From positions 161,527 through 225,526 of the forward strand of contig ONLL01000004.1 in the NCBI GenBank assembly GCA_900318685.1: 64,000 bases of DNA, read 5' to 3'. Below, piece after piece: positions 34,124-43,367 of this stretch. This DNA comes from an uncultured Prevotellaceae bacterium (lineage in GTDB: Bacteria > Bacteroidota > Bacteroidia > Bacteroidales > Bacteroidaceae). The notes beneath the pieces were generated by a model, which worked only from the letters and a program-made list of their open reading frames with translations, did not search any database and was not told the DNA's origin. The translations under genes and the position numbers were made by a program. How positions within the stretch are numbered: the first letter of the stretch is position 1; every line of letters starts with the position of its first letter.

Positions 34124-37100
34124 TTACTCGTTGACTTTCACATAGTACTTCTCGGCAAACACCTTACCCGAATAGTCCACAGCCGTGTAGAGGAACTCAT
34201 AGACATAACCATTCTGACCCTCGAAGCGGATGAACTCGTCGAAGCCGCCTTCAATGACCTCGTTGATACGACTCTGTGCATTGGCCTTATCCAAAACACT
34301 CTTACAGTCAGCATCTCCATCCTGTGCACTAACACCATCCTTGAAGACATTAGTCACTGCTACGAACTTCTTGTAGGCAGGCGAAAGCAACTCAGCAGTA
34401 TAGGTAGTTGGAATAATCAGGAAGTTGGTCTTATTCATCTTCGAAGGAACCTTGCCCGACCTACTCATTATTGCATACTTACCTGTTTCAGTGTTCTTCA
34501 GGAGCATAGTGGGCTGCATCAAGCTGTTAGGATGGAGGAAGCGCCACAGGTTCTGAGTAATCTTCTGCATGTACTCATTGAGACCTGAAATAAACTGATC
34601 ACCAACATTCTGGAAGGTAAAGCCTGTAATGCTATCGATAAAGTCGTTGACATCCTCAAGGAAATCAGCAATCTGAGCCTTGATGTTCTCCACAGGCTCT
34701 GTGCAATAGCGAGCCATGTACTCGAGCTCGGCCTCAATATTGTACTCAACAATAATCTCAGCATCGTTATCAGCAATGGTAACAGTAATCTGAGGATTCT
34801 TCGGGTGGATAGTCACCTTCTCGCCATTGATACCATTGAGTGTGTAAGATGGCAGGGAAATGGTTACAGACTTAGGACCAGTGGAAACGATGCTCCTCGT
34901 GTTGAAATATACGTGGAACTTAGCGGTGAGGTCACCGGTGAGCTCATCAATCTCAATCCTGTCGATATCAAACTTGTCCCACAGGAAGCTCAGGTCAGGC
35001 ATAGCAGCGAAGATCTTGTCAATAAGACCATCGATGAAGTCCTCTGCCTTATCGTAACCAGGTATGCGGTCATAAGAAAAAAACTTTCCGAAAGCGAACG
35101 ACAACGGTCTTACGGAAGTTGCTGCAATTGAATACTGCGAAACAACACTCTTTGTACCTAAATCATCCGTCCATGTAGCCTTTACAGCGTTGGCGGGCAG
35201 GACATTATTCAGATTCTGATAGATGACAGTCATTAGTCTGGTAAGGTTATTTTCGCCCTCCCAGTTCTTCAAATCTTGGGCAATTTCCTTAATGTTGGTC
35301 AGATCGAAGTCGAGACGATTGCCCTTCTCCAAATCCTCTGCCTTGAAGGTAGCCTTAGCCTCGTAGAAGCCGTTGGGGCTCTGGTCAGCAACTCCACCAC
35401 GGGTGTAGCCGAAGTCGATGAGCTTATCGCTCTTCTTCAGGTCGCTCAGGGTAACGACAGATGTGTTGTTGCGGCTGTCAATAAGCGTAAACTCAGTTCC
35501 AGTGAAATCACGGTCTGTAGGATTGATTGTCAGGTAAACCTTACCAGCATTGCCCTCAGCATCATCCCGATTAGTGATGTAACGGTTGCCATTGAGCTTC
35601 ACATAGCCCTTAACCTCGCTCAAATCCTCAACGCCCAGCATCTCCAGATCCTTCTCTGTAATGATATTATACTGCTCTAACTCAGGCAGAGCATAGTAAG
35701 ATGCTTTTGTTGTGGGGAAGCGCACACCATAGTCGTCAAGCAGACCGTGGAAAGCAACGAGTACATTCGAACGAACGTCGATGGGAAGATTAAAGCCTCC
35801 GAAGAGAGGATTGTAAGTATAGTTGATCTCAATGCCAGTAATAAGCTTGGCCATTGTATTCTCGAACAAGTCAGCTAACTTCTCGATAGCAACCGTGTTC
35901 TTTGCAATATTTGCATTAGCGACATCGATATTGTCCTGCAAGGTCTTCAGTTCACCCTTGACCTCTGCCTTGTTAGCCTCGAACTCGCTCTTCAGCGATC
36001 CAAGATTGGCCTCTAGTGCGTCCAAACCGCTGGCCAGACCACTGATGGTTTCCAGCATCTCGCGATGAAGCTTGTCGGCTTCTTCCTTATTGGCAGCCAC
36101 CTGTTCCTTCAGGGCATCAATCTCTTTGTTGGCATCGGCAATCATCGACTTCAAGCCCTCTACGGTGCCTTCCAGACCTTCAACCTTGGTGTTGAGCGTG
36201 TTGTAGCTTGACTGCAGATTGGCAATGAGCTTACTGTTAGCGTCAGCGGTAGCCTTTGCCTCATTGGCTGTGCTCTGTACCTTATCCAACTGCTCACCCA
36301 AGCTCACGACAGACTGCTGGAGGTTGGTCACCGTACCCTGAAGAGTCGTTACGGTTCCCTGCAGAGTCTTGAGGTCGTTCTGAAGCGTAGTAACGCTGCT
36401 CTGCAGACCGTCGATCAAGCTCTGAAGCTTAGTAGCTGTCTCTTTAAGAGTGCCAACTTCGCCCTGAACAGCGGTGAGGTTGTTCTGAATAGTGGTCACA
36501 GTACCCTGAAGTGTGTTAACGGTACCCTGAAGTTCAGTAATCTTGCCCTCATTCTTCTGAGCCAGAGCAAGAGCGCTATCAGCGGTAGCCTTTACCTCCT
36601 GAATAGTACTATTGACACTAACAAGAGCTTCTTCCACAATCTTCTTAACATCATTTTCATTCAGGCCAAGACCTTTGATGTAGTTACGAATGGTCTCGTT
36701 GTTGACGAAATAGGTCTCAAGAGCATCGGTCAGTTTGTCCTTACCTTCGCTAACCATATTGGCGATAGTCTGCTCAAGGGAACTAATTTCAACGTACTTC
36801 TTCATCTCATCGCGAAGGCCATTGAGCAAGTTATCAATCTCCTCCTTTGTGTAGTAATTACTCAGACTCTTGAACAGATTGTCAACTTCGTCCTTCGTAT
36901 AGAAGGTCTTGTTGATGTAATCCTGAGTGTAGTAAATACCACCCAACTCAGTACGGAACTCGTTCAGGCTGGTAGTCCACTGAGTAATGGTGAGATACTC
37001 CTTCAGTTTCTCGTTGATGGTAGTGCGGAAAGATGCGCAAGTCTCCTGACAATTCTTCAGGGCAGCATCCAGAGAAGCAATTTCACTCTCCAGAGCCTTC

Positions 37101-37264
37101 TTCTGAGCTTCCAGTGCAGTTCTTAGACTGGTCTCTGCGTCGTTCAACTTAGCTCTTAGGTCCTCGACTTTCTCATCATCGTAGTCCTTACAAGAAACCA
37201 TTGAGCCCGTGAAGCCCACAAAAAGGGCTACCAAGAGCAATCCATTAATAAATTTCTTTTTCAT
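34124..37264 (-). CDS. coiled-coil surface lipoprotein (module B)
   Basis: A 1046-residue paralogue of the giant lipoprotein at 17.9-23.0 kb. Leader MKKKFINGLLLVALFVGF, lipobox MVSC, then KDYDDE as a surface-export-type acidic stretch. Residues about 22-480 are a long coiled coil, including tandem LQGTVTTLQ/LQGTVTNLQ repeats and near-perfect heptads. After the coil (LITGIEINYTYNPLFGG) comes a beta-rich domain to the end. It probably forms a surface rod anchored by its lipid, working with the adjacent OmpA-type protein. A TAACTTTG promoter lies upstream. Confidence 0.82.
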   Translation of the reverse strand: MKKKFINGLLLVALFVGFTGSMVSCKDYDDEKVEDLRAKLNDAETSLRTALEAQKKALESEIASLDAALKNCQETCASFRTTINEKLKEYLTITQWTTSLNEFRTELGGIYYTQDYINKTFYTKDEVDNLFKSLSNYYTKEEIDNLLNGLRDEMKKYVEISSLEQTIANMVSEGKDKLTDALETYFVNNETIRNYIKGLGLNENDVKKIVEEALVSVNSTIQEVKATADSALALAQKNEGKITELQGTVNTLQGTVTTIQNNLTAVQGEVGTLKETATKLQSLIDGLQSSVTTLQNDLKTLQGTVTTLQGTVTNLQQSVVSLGEQLDKVQSTANEAKATADANSKLIANLQSSYNTLNTKVEGLEGTVEGLKSMIADANKEIDALKEQVAANKEEADKLHREMLETISGLASGLDALEANLGSLKSEFEANKAEVKGELKTLQDNIDVANANIAKNTVAIEKLADLFENTMAKLITGIEINYTYNPLFGGFNLPIDVRSNVLVAFHGLLDDYGVRFPTTKASYYALPELEQYNIITEKDLEMLGVEDLSEVKGYVKLNGNRYITNRDDAEGNAGKVYLTINPTDRDFTGTEFTLIDSRNNTSVVTLSDLKKSDKLIDFGYTRGGVADQSPNGFYEAKATFKAEDLEKGNRLDFDLTNIKEIAQDLKNWEGENNLTRLMTVIYQNLNNVLPANAVKATWTDDLGTKSVVSQYSIAATSVRPLSFAFGKFFSYDRIPGYDKAEDFIDGLIDKIFAAMPDLSFLWDKFDIDRIEIDELTGDLTAKFHVYFNTRSIVSTGPKSVTISLPSYTLNGINGEKVTIHPKNPQITVTIADNDAEIIVEYNIEAELEYMARYCTEPVENIKAQIADFLEDVNDFIDSITGFTFQNVGDQFISGLNEYMQKITQNLWRFLHPNSLMQPTMLLKNTETGKYAIMSRSGKVPSKMNKTNFLIIPTTYTAELLSPAYKKFVAVTNVFKDGVSAQDGDADCKSVLDKANAQSRINEVIEGGFDEFIRFEGQNGYVYEFLYTAVDYSGKVFAEKYYVKVNE

Positions 37265-37309
37265 GAACTTAAAATTTATAATATTAATACTTTATGTGCA
37301 AAATCGTGG

Positions 37310-37317
37310 CAAAGTTA
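37310..37317 (-). promoter_or_regulatory. -7 element of module B
   Basis: TAACTTTG on the minus strand, 45 bases before the ATG at 37264; the -33 position reads CTTGG rather than TTTG. Confidence 0.5.
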
Positions 37318-37434
37318 AGCATTTTTTCACAACCTGCCAAGAAAAAGTTCATTTTTCTTTCAAAAAATAGCTATATTATATAGTTTTTATGCCCATATAA
37401 GGCTTTTTTCATGCTTTTTCTTCCTCGAAAGATG

Positions 37435-38250
37435 TCAAGGCTGCTGCTTTTGAGATTGTGACATCTGTTCTCGCAAGCGTGCATTCTCAGCCTGTTCATC
37501 GGCCAACTGGGCGTTGAGAGCATCGATTTGGCTTTGTGTAAGGATGTTGATTGTTTCCACGTCGGGCACATGGTTGAAGGCTCCACTGCCCAGACTATAG
37601 GTGATACCCACCTCTGCACTGACTATCCGGTCTTTGCCATGCAGTCCTCTAGCAAATACACATCCGCCTGCCCCATCAAAGTCTGGCTCATAATAGCTCC
37701 AAGACAAATCGAAATTCAACGCAAACTTATCGTTCAGCCTCCACTGATTCAGCAGGCCAACACCCAGCCCCATAGCATAGGTATCGCAGCTCATATTCCG
37801 CCCCAAGCCAGCACTTAGGTAAGGAATCATACTCCATACGCGATGTTCGTTGTATCCGGCAAACATGTTTGAGACATTGAAAAGCATCTGTTCGCTGAGT
37901 GTCCAATATTTCATAGCATTTTGATGGGTATTCTCACTTACCACTGAACGTCCCCAGATACCGCTCCATTTTGTCCGCAGGCCAAGCCCTGGCGTAAACC
38001 ATTTACCTAAGGCAACGGAAATGTTACAATTGGTGCGGAAACCTTTTGTCAAACCAGATGACACTTCAGCCCCCAAAGTATTACCTACGTCGCCGAAAAA
38101 CGATGATGCAGCCACATTAGCCTGTACAAACCAGTTGCTCCAGAAAGAACCTATAGCCACGGTATACTTATCAGATGGTATCTCACTCGATTGTGCCCCA
38201 GTAATCACCGTCATGCCGGAAAAAAGCATTATCAACAGTAGTTTTCTCAT
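37435..38250 (-). CDS. outer membrane barrel protein with C-terminal coiled coil
   Basis: A 271-residue protein with a signal peptide (MRKLLLIMLFSGMTVITGAQ) and a barrel related to those of the two OmpA-type proteins: LFNVSNMFAGYNEHRVWSM matches their NLSNLFAGYNPTRIFNL. It lacks the OmpA domain; instead the last 40 residues (QIDALNAQLADEQAENARL) are a short coiled coil. It lies 13 bases downstream of mutL, so it is likely in the guaB-mutL transcript, and just upstream of the module B fibre gene. Function unknown, possibly a third component of the fibre system. Confidence 0.78.
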   Translation of the reverse strand: MRKLLLIMLFSGMTVITGAQSSEIPSDKYTVAIGSFWSNWFVQANVAASSFFGDVGNTLGAEVSSGLTKGFRTNCNISVALGKWFTPGLGLRTKWSGIWGRSVVSENTHQNAMKYWTLSEQMLFNVSNMFAGYNEHRVWSMIPYLSAGLGRNMSCDTYAMGLGVGLLNQWRLNDKFALNFDLSWSYYEPDFDGAGGCVFARGLHGKDRIVSAEVGITYSLGSGAFNHVPDVETINILTQSQIDALNAQLADEQAENARLREQMSQSQKQQP

Positions 38251-38263
38251 ATCTGATCATTGA

Positions 38264-40069
38264 TTAACCTAATAGTTGTTCTATATCGTATTGCGGAAGA
38301 ATGCATAAAACAGCCTTTCCGTCAGGTGTGTAGTTCACATTTGAGCATGCAAAGAGTTCATTAACCACAGCCTCCATTTCCTCGTTCGTCAGTACCTGCC
38401 CATAGTCGATAGCGATATTGCGTGCCATACTGAGTGCCAATGCAGCATGCATTTCTCCACTGCTACTAGTACCACGTTCCGTAGCATCTGCCACAATATT
38501 GCGAAGCAGCAAGAACGGATCGACACCACCGATATCGGCAGGAACTCCATTTACTGCAAAACTGCCTCCGCCCAAGTCACTGACATCAAACCCCATGGCG
38601 CACATGTCGGGAAGGAAACGTTGCATCATGACCGTCTCAGAAGGAGAGAACTGGATGACTTCCGGAAAGAGCAACTTCTGGGTCTCTGACTGCTGCCGTT
38701 TCATACGCTGCAGGCACTGCTCATACTTTATTCGGAAATCTGCCCTGTGCTGATCAATAATCATCAAGCCCGACTTCACTGCCGTCATGATGTAACGGCC
38801 CTTGTATTGATAATGCTCAGGCGATTTCTCCGAGATAAGCGGCGGCAGCTCCTCATCAGGGAAGATCGAAGGAGCAGTGGGTTCAGGAACAGGCATGAAC
38901 ATTTTCTCAGACTGAGAAGAGGCCCCTGAAGTCACACTACTGGTATTACCATGTCCTGTATTGAAAGGATTGTAACTAGGATTATAATGCACCGGAGGCA
39001 TCTGTATGGCATCACGTCGAGGGTCAAATACGGGTATATCCGGACGTCCCTCCGTATCGAAAACAATAGTGGGAGTACCACAGAATTTTCCCAATGCATC
39101 TTTTACAGCAGCTGCAAGCACTTGGAAGATGTCCTGCTCATACTCGAACTTTATCTCCGTCTTGGTAGGATGAATATTGACGTCAATATTCGAAGGAGCG
39201 ACATCGAAGTATAGGAAATAGGGAGCCTGCATGCCCTCCGGTACGAGTCGCTCATAGGCACCAACCACTGCTTTGTGGAAATAGGAATGCTTCATAAAGC
39301 GTCCATTGACAAAAAAGTAATCATGCACACCTTTTTTACGTGCCGACTCCGGTTTGCCCACAAAACCTGTAATCTTGCAAAGGCCAGTATTCACATCGAC
39401 AGGTAGCAAATCTTGGCTGAGTTTCTTGCCAAACACATCCACGATTCGCTGTCGAAGAGAACCTGCACGCAAATTGAGCAGTTCTTGCTGGTTGCTATAG
39501 AGGGTAAAACTAATATCAGGATATACCAGGACTATCCGTTCGAAGGCCGTAAGAATATTGTTCATCTCTGTGGCATTCGACTTAAGGAATTTCCTCCGTG
39601 CCGGTACATTGAAAAAGAGATTATCAACACGGAAATTACTCCCAACCGGACAAGCGACTGGCTCTTGAGACATCACACGTGACCCTTGCAATACGAGTTT
39701 CGTACCTAATTCATCGGTAGCCATTCTTGTCACCAGTTCTACCTGAGCCACAGCTGCAATCGAAGGGAGTGCCTCCCCACGAAAGCCCATAGTATGAAGC
39801 GAGAACAAGTCATCAGCCTTACGAATTTTCGATGTAGCATGACGTTCGAACGCTAGACGAGCATCAGTTTCCGACATACCGCTCCCGTCATCCACAACCT
39901 GAATAGAAGTTCGTCCTGCGTCAACAACCATTACTCTTACATGGCTTGCCCCAGCATCAACAGCATTCTCCACCAGTTCCTTAATAACTGATGCAGGACG
40001 CTGTATGACCTCCCCTGCCGCTATTTGGTTGGCCACTGAGTCTGGAAGTAGTTGTATCAAATCAGGCAT
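38264..40069 (-). CDS. mutL: DNA mismatch repair protein MutL
   Basis: Couples MutS mismatch recognition to strand removal. The 601-residue protein has the GHKL ATPase motifs: ELVENAVDAGA, DDGSGM and TMGFRGEALPSIAAVA in the first 110 residues, and the dimerisation domain at the end. The start is ATG 40069 (MPDLIQLLPDSVANQIAAGE); the upstream frame is the shadow of the previous gene. The region where many MutL proteins have the endonuclease motif DQHAxxExxxxE reads DQHRADFRIKYEQ, so the motif is only partly kept. It is the sixth gene in a tight run from guaB. Confidence 0.95.
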   Translation of the reverse strand: MPDLIQLLPDSVANQIAAGEVIQRPASVIKELVENAVDAGASHVRVMVVDAGRTSIQVVDDGSGMSETDARLAFERHATSKIRKADDLFSLHTMGFRGEALPSIAAVAQVELVTRMATDELGTKLVLQGSRVMSQEPVACPVGSNFRVDNLFFNVPARRKFLKSNATEMNNILTAFERIVLVYPDISFTLYSNQQELLNLRAGSLRQRIVDVFGKKLSQDLLPVDVNTGLCKITGFVGKPESARKKGVHDYFFVNGRFMKHSYFHKAVVGAYERLVPEGMQAPYFLYFDVAPSNIDVNIHPTKTEIKFEYEQDIFQVLAAAVKDALGKFCGTPTIVFDTEGRPDIPVFDPRRDAIQMPPVHYNPSYNPFNTGHGNTSSVTSGASSQSEKMFMPVPEPTAPSIFPDEELPPLISEKSPEHYQYKGRYIMTAVKSGLMIIDQHRADFRIKYEQCLQRMKRQQSETQKLLFPEVIQFSPSETVMMQRFLPDMCAMGFDVSDLGGGSFAVNGVPADIGGVDPFLLLRNIVADATERGTSSSGEMHAALALSMARNIAIDYGQVLTNEEMEAVVNELFACSNVNYTPDGKAVLCILPQYDIEQLLG

Positions 40070-40080
40070 CTTACATGAAT

Positions 40081-40338
40081 CTATTCGTTTGAAAAAAGAA
40101 TGATAAAGACGATGGCAATCAAGATTAGCAGCAAAGACAGGAGCATCGGAATGCTCCACGCTTGCCCCCTACCCTGCTGACGCTTTTGTGCTGCAGCAAA
40201 GACACCATGCAAGTGTGCGGAACCATAAGAAGACTGAGTCTCTTGCCGAGCACGCTGCTCAATCTCATTCAGTCGTTCCTGGCGCTCATCGACGTAAATC
40301 AGCTTATGGATGAAGGGCCGCGGTTTCTTCATTTTCAT
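40081..40338 (-). CDS. small tail-anchored-type membrane protein
   Basis: An 85-residue protein: a charged cytosolic part (MKMKKPRPFIHKLIYVDERQ, then a Glu/Arg/Gln-rich helix) and one C-terminal membrane segment (PMLLSLLLILIAIVFIIL). Starts at 40338 or 40332 are both possible and overlap the OstA gene by about 30 bases. It fills the gap between the OstA-like gene and mutL in the conserved run. I do not recognise a family. Confidence 0.65.
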   Translation of the reverse strand: MKMKKPRPFIHKLIYVDERQERLNEIEQRARQETQSSYGSAHLHGVFAAAQKRQQGRGQAWSIPMLLSLLLILIAIVFIILFSNE

Positions 40339-41947
40339 CTCTTCTTTTTCCTCGCCAATTAAAGATATCGTCTTTTGAGACAGGCCGTACATAGTCATAC
40401 CAAGCGAAGCCTTCCAAATACCGCTTCTCTGGAGGAATCTGCGACATAGGATACATCGTGCCATCAGACTTTGGAGCCCAGATGCGGCTGAGTTTTCTCT
40501 GATCATCCATGAACATTCGAAGCTCACTTGTCTCCATATACACAAGCCCTACAAAGCTACTGTCAGCCTTATCCTCCGGATAATAGATGGTTATCACATT
40601 GTCCTTTGCCTCAGCCCTGCGCATCTGCCCATCAGTGAAAAAGGCAAACATTTCTTTCGATGACACCTGATTAAAGCATTTCTCCACCAATAGTTTCTCT
40701 ATAGAGAACGCATTCTCCACTACATGAGCATGGTCGATGACAGAGTCCTTCATATAAACCCGAATCTCATCACCCACCAACTGATGATCCATATTCCATG
40801 TTATAGGATCCTTGTACATAGTCATACAAGAGTCCTGGCTATTGTAAACCAGGGAGTCGCACACTGCCTGTATATCAATACGGTACGCGCGTACCTTATT
40901 ATATACATGCATCACCCGGTAAACAGAATCCGTATCAATATTGTAAGTAAATACCTTAATTGTGTCTCCATGCACAAATAGTGAGTCACGCTGCGAGTAG
41001 TCGATAGCCAACGCTTTGTCAGTACACATGGCATATCCTACGCTGTCCTCATAATGGCCATATTCGCACTTGAGAATGGTTTTGTTCACAGAATCAGTAA
41101 AGATGACATTCACGAAAGCCTCGCTGATGCCCGTCTTCCCACTATGCCATAGGCTGTCACCTACCAGTTTACGTCCCTTGTTGTCAAGTATTGATCGGTC
41201 TAACAGTTCCGCCTCATCTGTCACAGTATTATAATATCCCTTCTCCGAATAGATATGACTATTTCCTGAAATGATGTTCGACGGTCCGATAATATGCGCT
41301 CGCTTGACTTGGGTATCATAATAAAGTGAGTCCGTCATTAACTGGAAGTTATCACCAAGCATAGTCACATCATAGAAAAAAACTGCCATCTTGGTATCGG
41401 TATGGTATTCGCCCCAGTCACTGAAAAGCAGGGTATTGTTATCCTCAAGGTGCCCTCTGTTCTGGAAATAGCCTTGGCTCCAAATACGGTCGTAATACAG
41501 TTCATTGGTATAGAGCGTCGTCGTGCGATGCTTCAAAACCACATTATCACGAGCTTCCATCATCTGCTGGTTTCCATCATAGTAGCCTTGGTCGCTGGTC
41601 AGCGACAGGGTGTCTCCCTGCACCATCCTCACATGCCCCCATGCTTCAAAGGAGTTTGTTGCCTCAAAGAAATTTGCGCTATCACAATACAAGCGAGCCC
41701 CTTCATGCTCAAACTGCACAGACCCAGTAAGCACCTGAGCATCGTTATTGCGAAAGCGGTCGTAACGCAACTCGTCAGCATGAACAAGGTACACCCGTTT
41801 TGGATCATTACGAGGAGGTTGCGATGCTACTGCATGACTAGATGACAGCCTCAGCGACATTGCAGCGCATGCCGCCAAACATAGCGCACACAGAAGCACC
41901 GTGGTGATGCCTCTGCGATTTATGACTGCTATGCCGTTACGTTTCAT
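40304..41947 (-). CDS. OstA-like LPS transport/assembly protein
   Basis: A 547-residue exported protein. After a signal/anchor (residues about 13-30) come repeated short beta motifs typical of the OstA/LptA fold: HADELRYDRF, ANFFEATNSFEAWGHV, LTSDQGYYDGNQQMMEARDNVVL, with several further copies. In Gram-negative bacteria such domains bridge the periplasm for lipopolysaccharide. It lies 7 bases after the SurA-like gene. LptD (10.3-13.4 kb) would be the outer membrane receiver. The C-terminal portion is more diverged. Confidence 0.85.
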   Translation of the reverse strand: MKRNGIAVINRRGITTVLLCALCLAACAAMSLRLSSSHAVASQPPRNDPKRVYLVHADELRYDRFRNNDAQVLTGSVQFEHEGARLYCDSANFFEATNSFEAWGHVRMVQGDTLSLTSDQGYYDGNQQMMEARDNVVLKHRTTTLYTNELYYDRIWSQGYFQNRGHLEDNNTLLFSDWGEYHTDTKMAVFFYDVTMLGDNFQLMTDSLYYDTQVKRAHIIGPSNIISGNSHIYSEKGYYNTVTDEAELLDRSILDNKGRKLVGDSLWHSGKTGISEAFVNVIFTDSVNKTILKCEYGHYEDSVGYAMCTDKALAIDYSQRDSLFVHGDTIKVFTYNIDTDSVYRVMHVYNKVRAYRIDIQAVCDSLVYNSQDSCMTMYKDPITWNMDHQLVGDEIRVYMKDSVIDHAHVVENAFSIEKLLVEKCFNQVSSKEMFAFFTDGQMRRAEAKDNVITIYYPEDKADSSFVGLVYMETSELRMFMDDQRKLSRIWAPKSDGTMYPMSQIPPEKRYLEGFAWYDYVRPVSKDDIFNWRGKRRDENEETAALHP

Positions 41948-41954
41948 GCTCTAT

Positions 41955-43367
41955 TTATCTTATCCACCCTTCGTATTCAAATTTACAGTCCTTATACTGA
42001 TCATTCAGTCTGACATAAGTACTTTTAATCTTGCCTACTACCCAGTCATGGAGGAACTCAGTACGTCTCTTGTCCAACACATACTCTTTCATCACCTGAA
42101 AGTCAGCAGTGACATCAGCCTTATGTCCTGGTATTCTGTTTTTCAACTTCGCAATTGCGCAGACTGTCTTTCCGCGTGCATTAATCATCCGGAAAGGAGC
42201 AGAAATCTGGCCAACCTGCAACGTGTCAACGGCACGGGCAACTTCAGTAGGCAGCTCCTGCATCTCAAAACGCGACGATTTCAGTTCACCCTCTTCCGTA
42301 CGATTGGCCATGAGTCCACGATTGTTGCGTGTATCCTTATCATCCGAGAAAGCAGCGACAGCATCTTCAAATGTGAATTTACCATTGAAAAACTCTTGCA
42401 GCCTCTGCGGAGGGACACCTGTACGAATATCAGTGGCGATAGAGTCGAGACGTTGGATGGCAGCATTGACGGCCGAATCGCCAACTACAGGCTTACGCAG
42501 GATATGTCGCACTTTCACTTTGTCTCCGCGTTTGTCAATCAACTGAATTATATGATAGCCAAACTCCGACTCAACAATCTTCGAGACCTTCGTGGGATCG
42601 GTCAGATTAAACGCGACTGCAGCAAAAGCAGGATCCAGAATGGTGCGGCCCACATAGTCCATCTCGCCTCCATTGCGCCTAGAACCAGGATCCTCAGAAT
42701 ACAGACGTGCAAGCGTAGAGAACGAGGTCTCTCCTTTATTGATTCGCTCTGTATATTCACGTAGCTCATCCTTCACCCTGTTAATTTCCTCAGGTGCGAC
42801 CCTCGGTGTCAGCGTCAGTATCTGTACTTCCACCTCTGTTGGTACAAAAGGAATGCTGTCCTCAGGCAGATCCTTGAAATAACGGCGCACTTCAGCAGGA
42901 GTGACAGTAATATTTTCCACAAGCTTCTGTTTCATGCGCTGAATGAGCAATTGGTCGCGCAGATCATCGTGCATGGACTGGCGTATCTGACTCAGGCTTT
43001 GCTTACGATATTCTTCGAGTTTTTCGCGAGAACCAATCTGCTCCACCATGTACTCTATTCTACGTTCTATCTGTGCTGCGATATCATTTTCCGTGACATC
43101 CTTGTCAACACTATCAATCACTGCCTGATGCAAGAAGAGTTTCTGCACAGCTATCTGTTCAGGGATGGCACAGTCGGGATCATTCCCCCAACGCATGCCT
43201 TCCATAGCGCCCTGTATGCGAGACACTTCGATATCGCTTTTCAAGATGGCTTCGTCGCCAACGACCCATACCACCTCATCGACGATATTTGCCAATGAGT
43301 CTCTCTCTTCAGCAAAGAGAGAACACTGGAGGAACAGGACAAACAGGAATAATGCAACCTTCTTCAT
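41955..43367 (-). CDS. surA: periplasmic chaperone/parvulin PPIase, SurA-like
   Basis: Helps fold outer membrane barrel proteins. The 470-residue protein has a signal peptide (MKKVALFLFVLFLQCSLFA), a SurA-type N-terminal chaperone region (VWVVGDEAILKSDIE) and two parvulin regions: EVEVQILTL...SEDPGSRRNGGEMDYVGR near 180-285 and KVKVRHIL near 290-395. The two-domain architecture fits SurA. The start overlaps the stop of the upstream PPIase gene by 4 bases. Confidence 0.88.
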   Translation of the reverse strand: MKKVALFLFVLFLQCSLFAEERDSLANIVDEVVWVVGDEAILKSDIEVSRIQGAMEGMRWGNDPDCAIPEQIAVQKLFLHQAVIDSVDKDVTENDIAAQIERRIEYMVEQIGSREKLEEYRKQSLSQIRQSMHDDLRDQLLIQRMKQKLVENITVTPAEVRRYFKDLPEDSIPFVPTEVEVQILTLTPRVAPEEINRVKDELREYTERINKGETSFSTLARLYSEDPGSRRNGGEMDYVGRTILDPAFAAVAFNLTDPTKVSKIVESEFGYHIIQLIDKRGDKVKVRHILRKPVVGDSAVNAAIQRLDSIATDIRTGVPPQRLQEFFNGKFTFEDAVAAFSDDKDTRNNRGLMANRTEEGELKSSRFEMQELPTEVARAVDTLQVGQISAPFRMINARGKTVCAIAKLKNRIPGHKADVTADFQVMKEYVLDKRRTEFLHDWVVGKIKSTYVRLNDQYKDCKFEYEGWIR

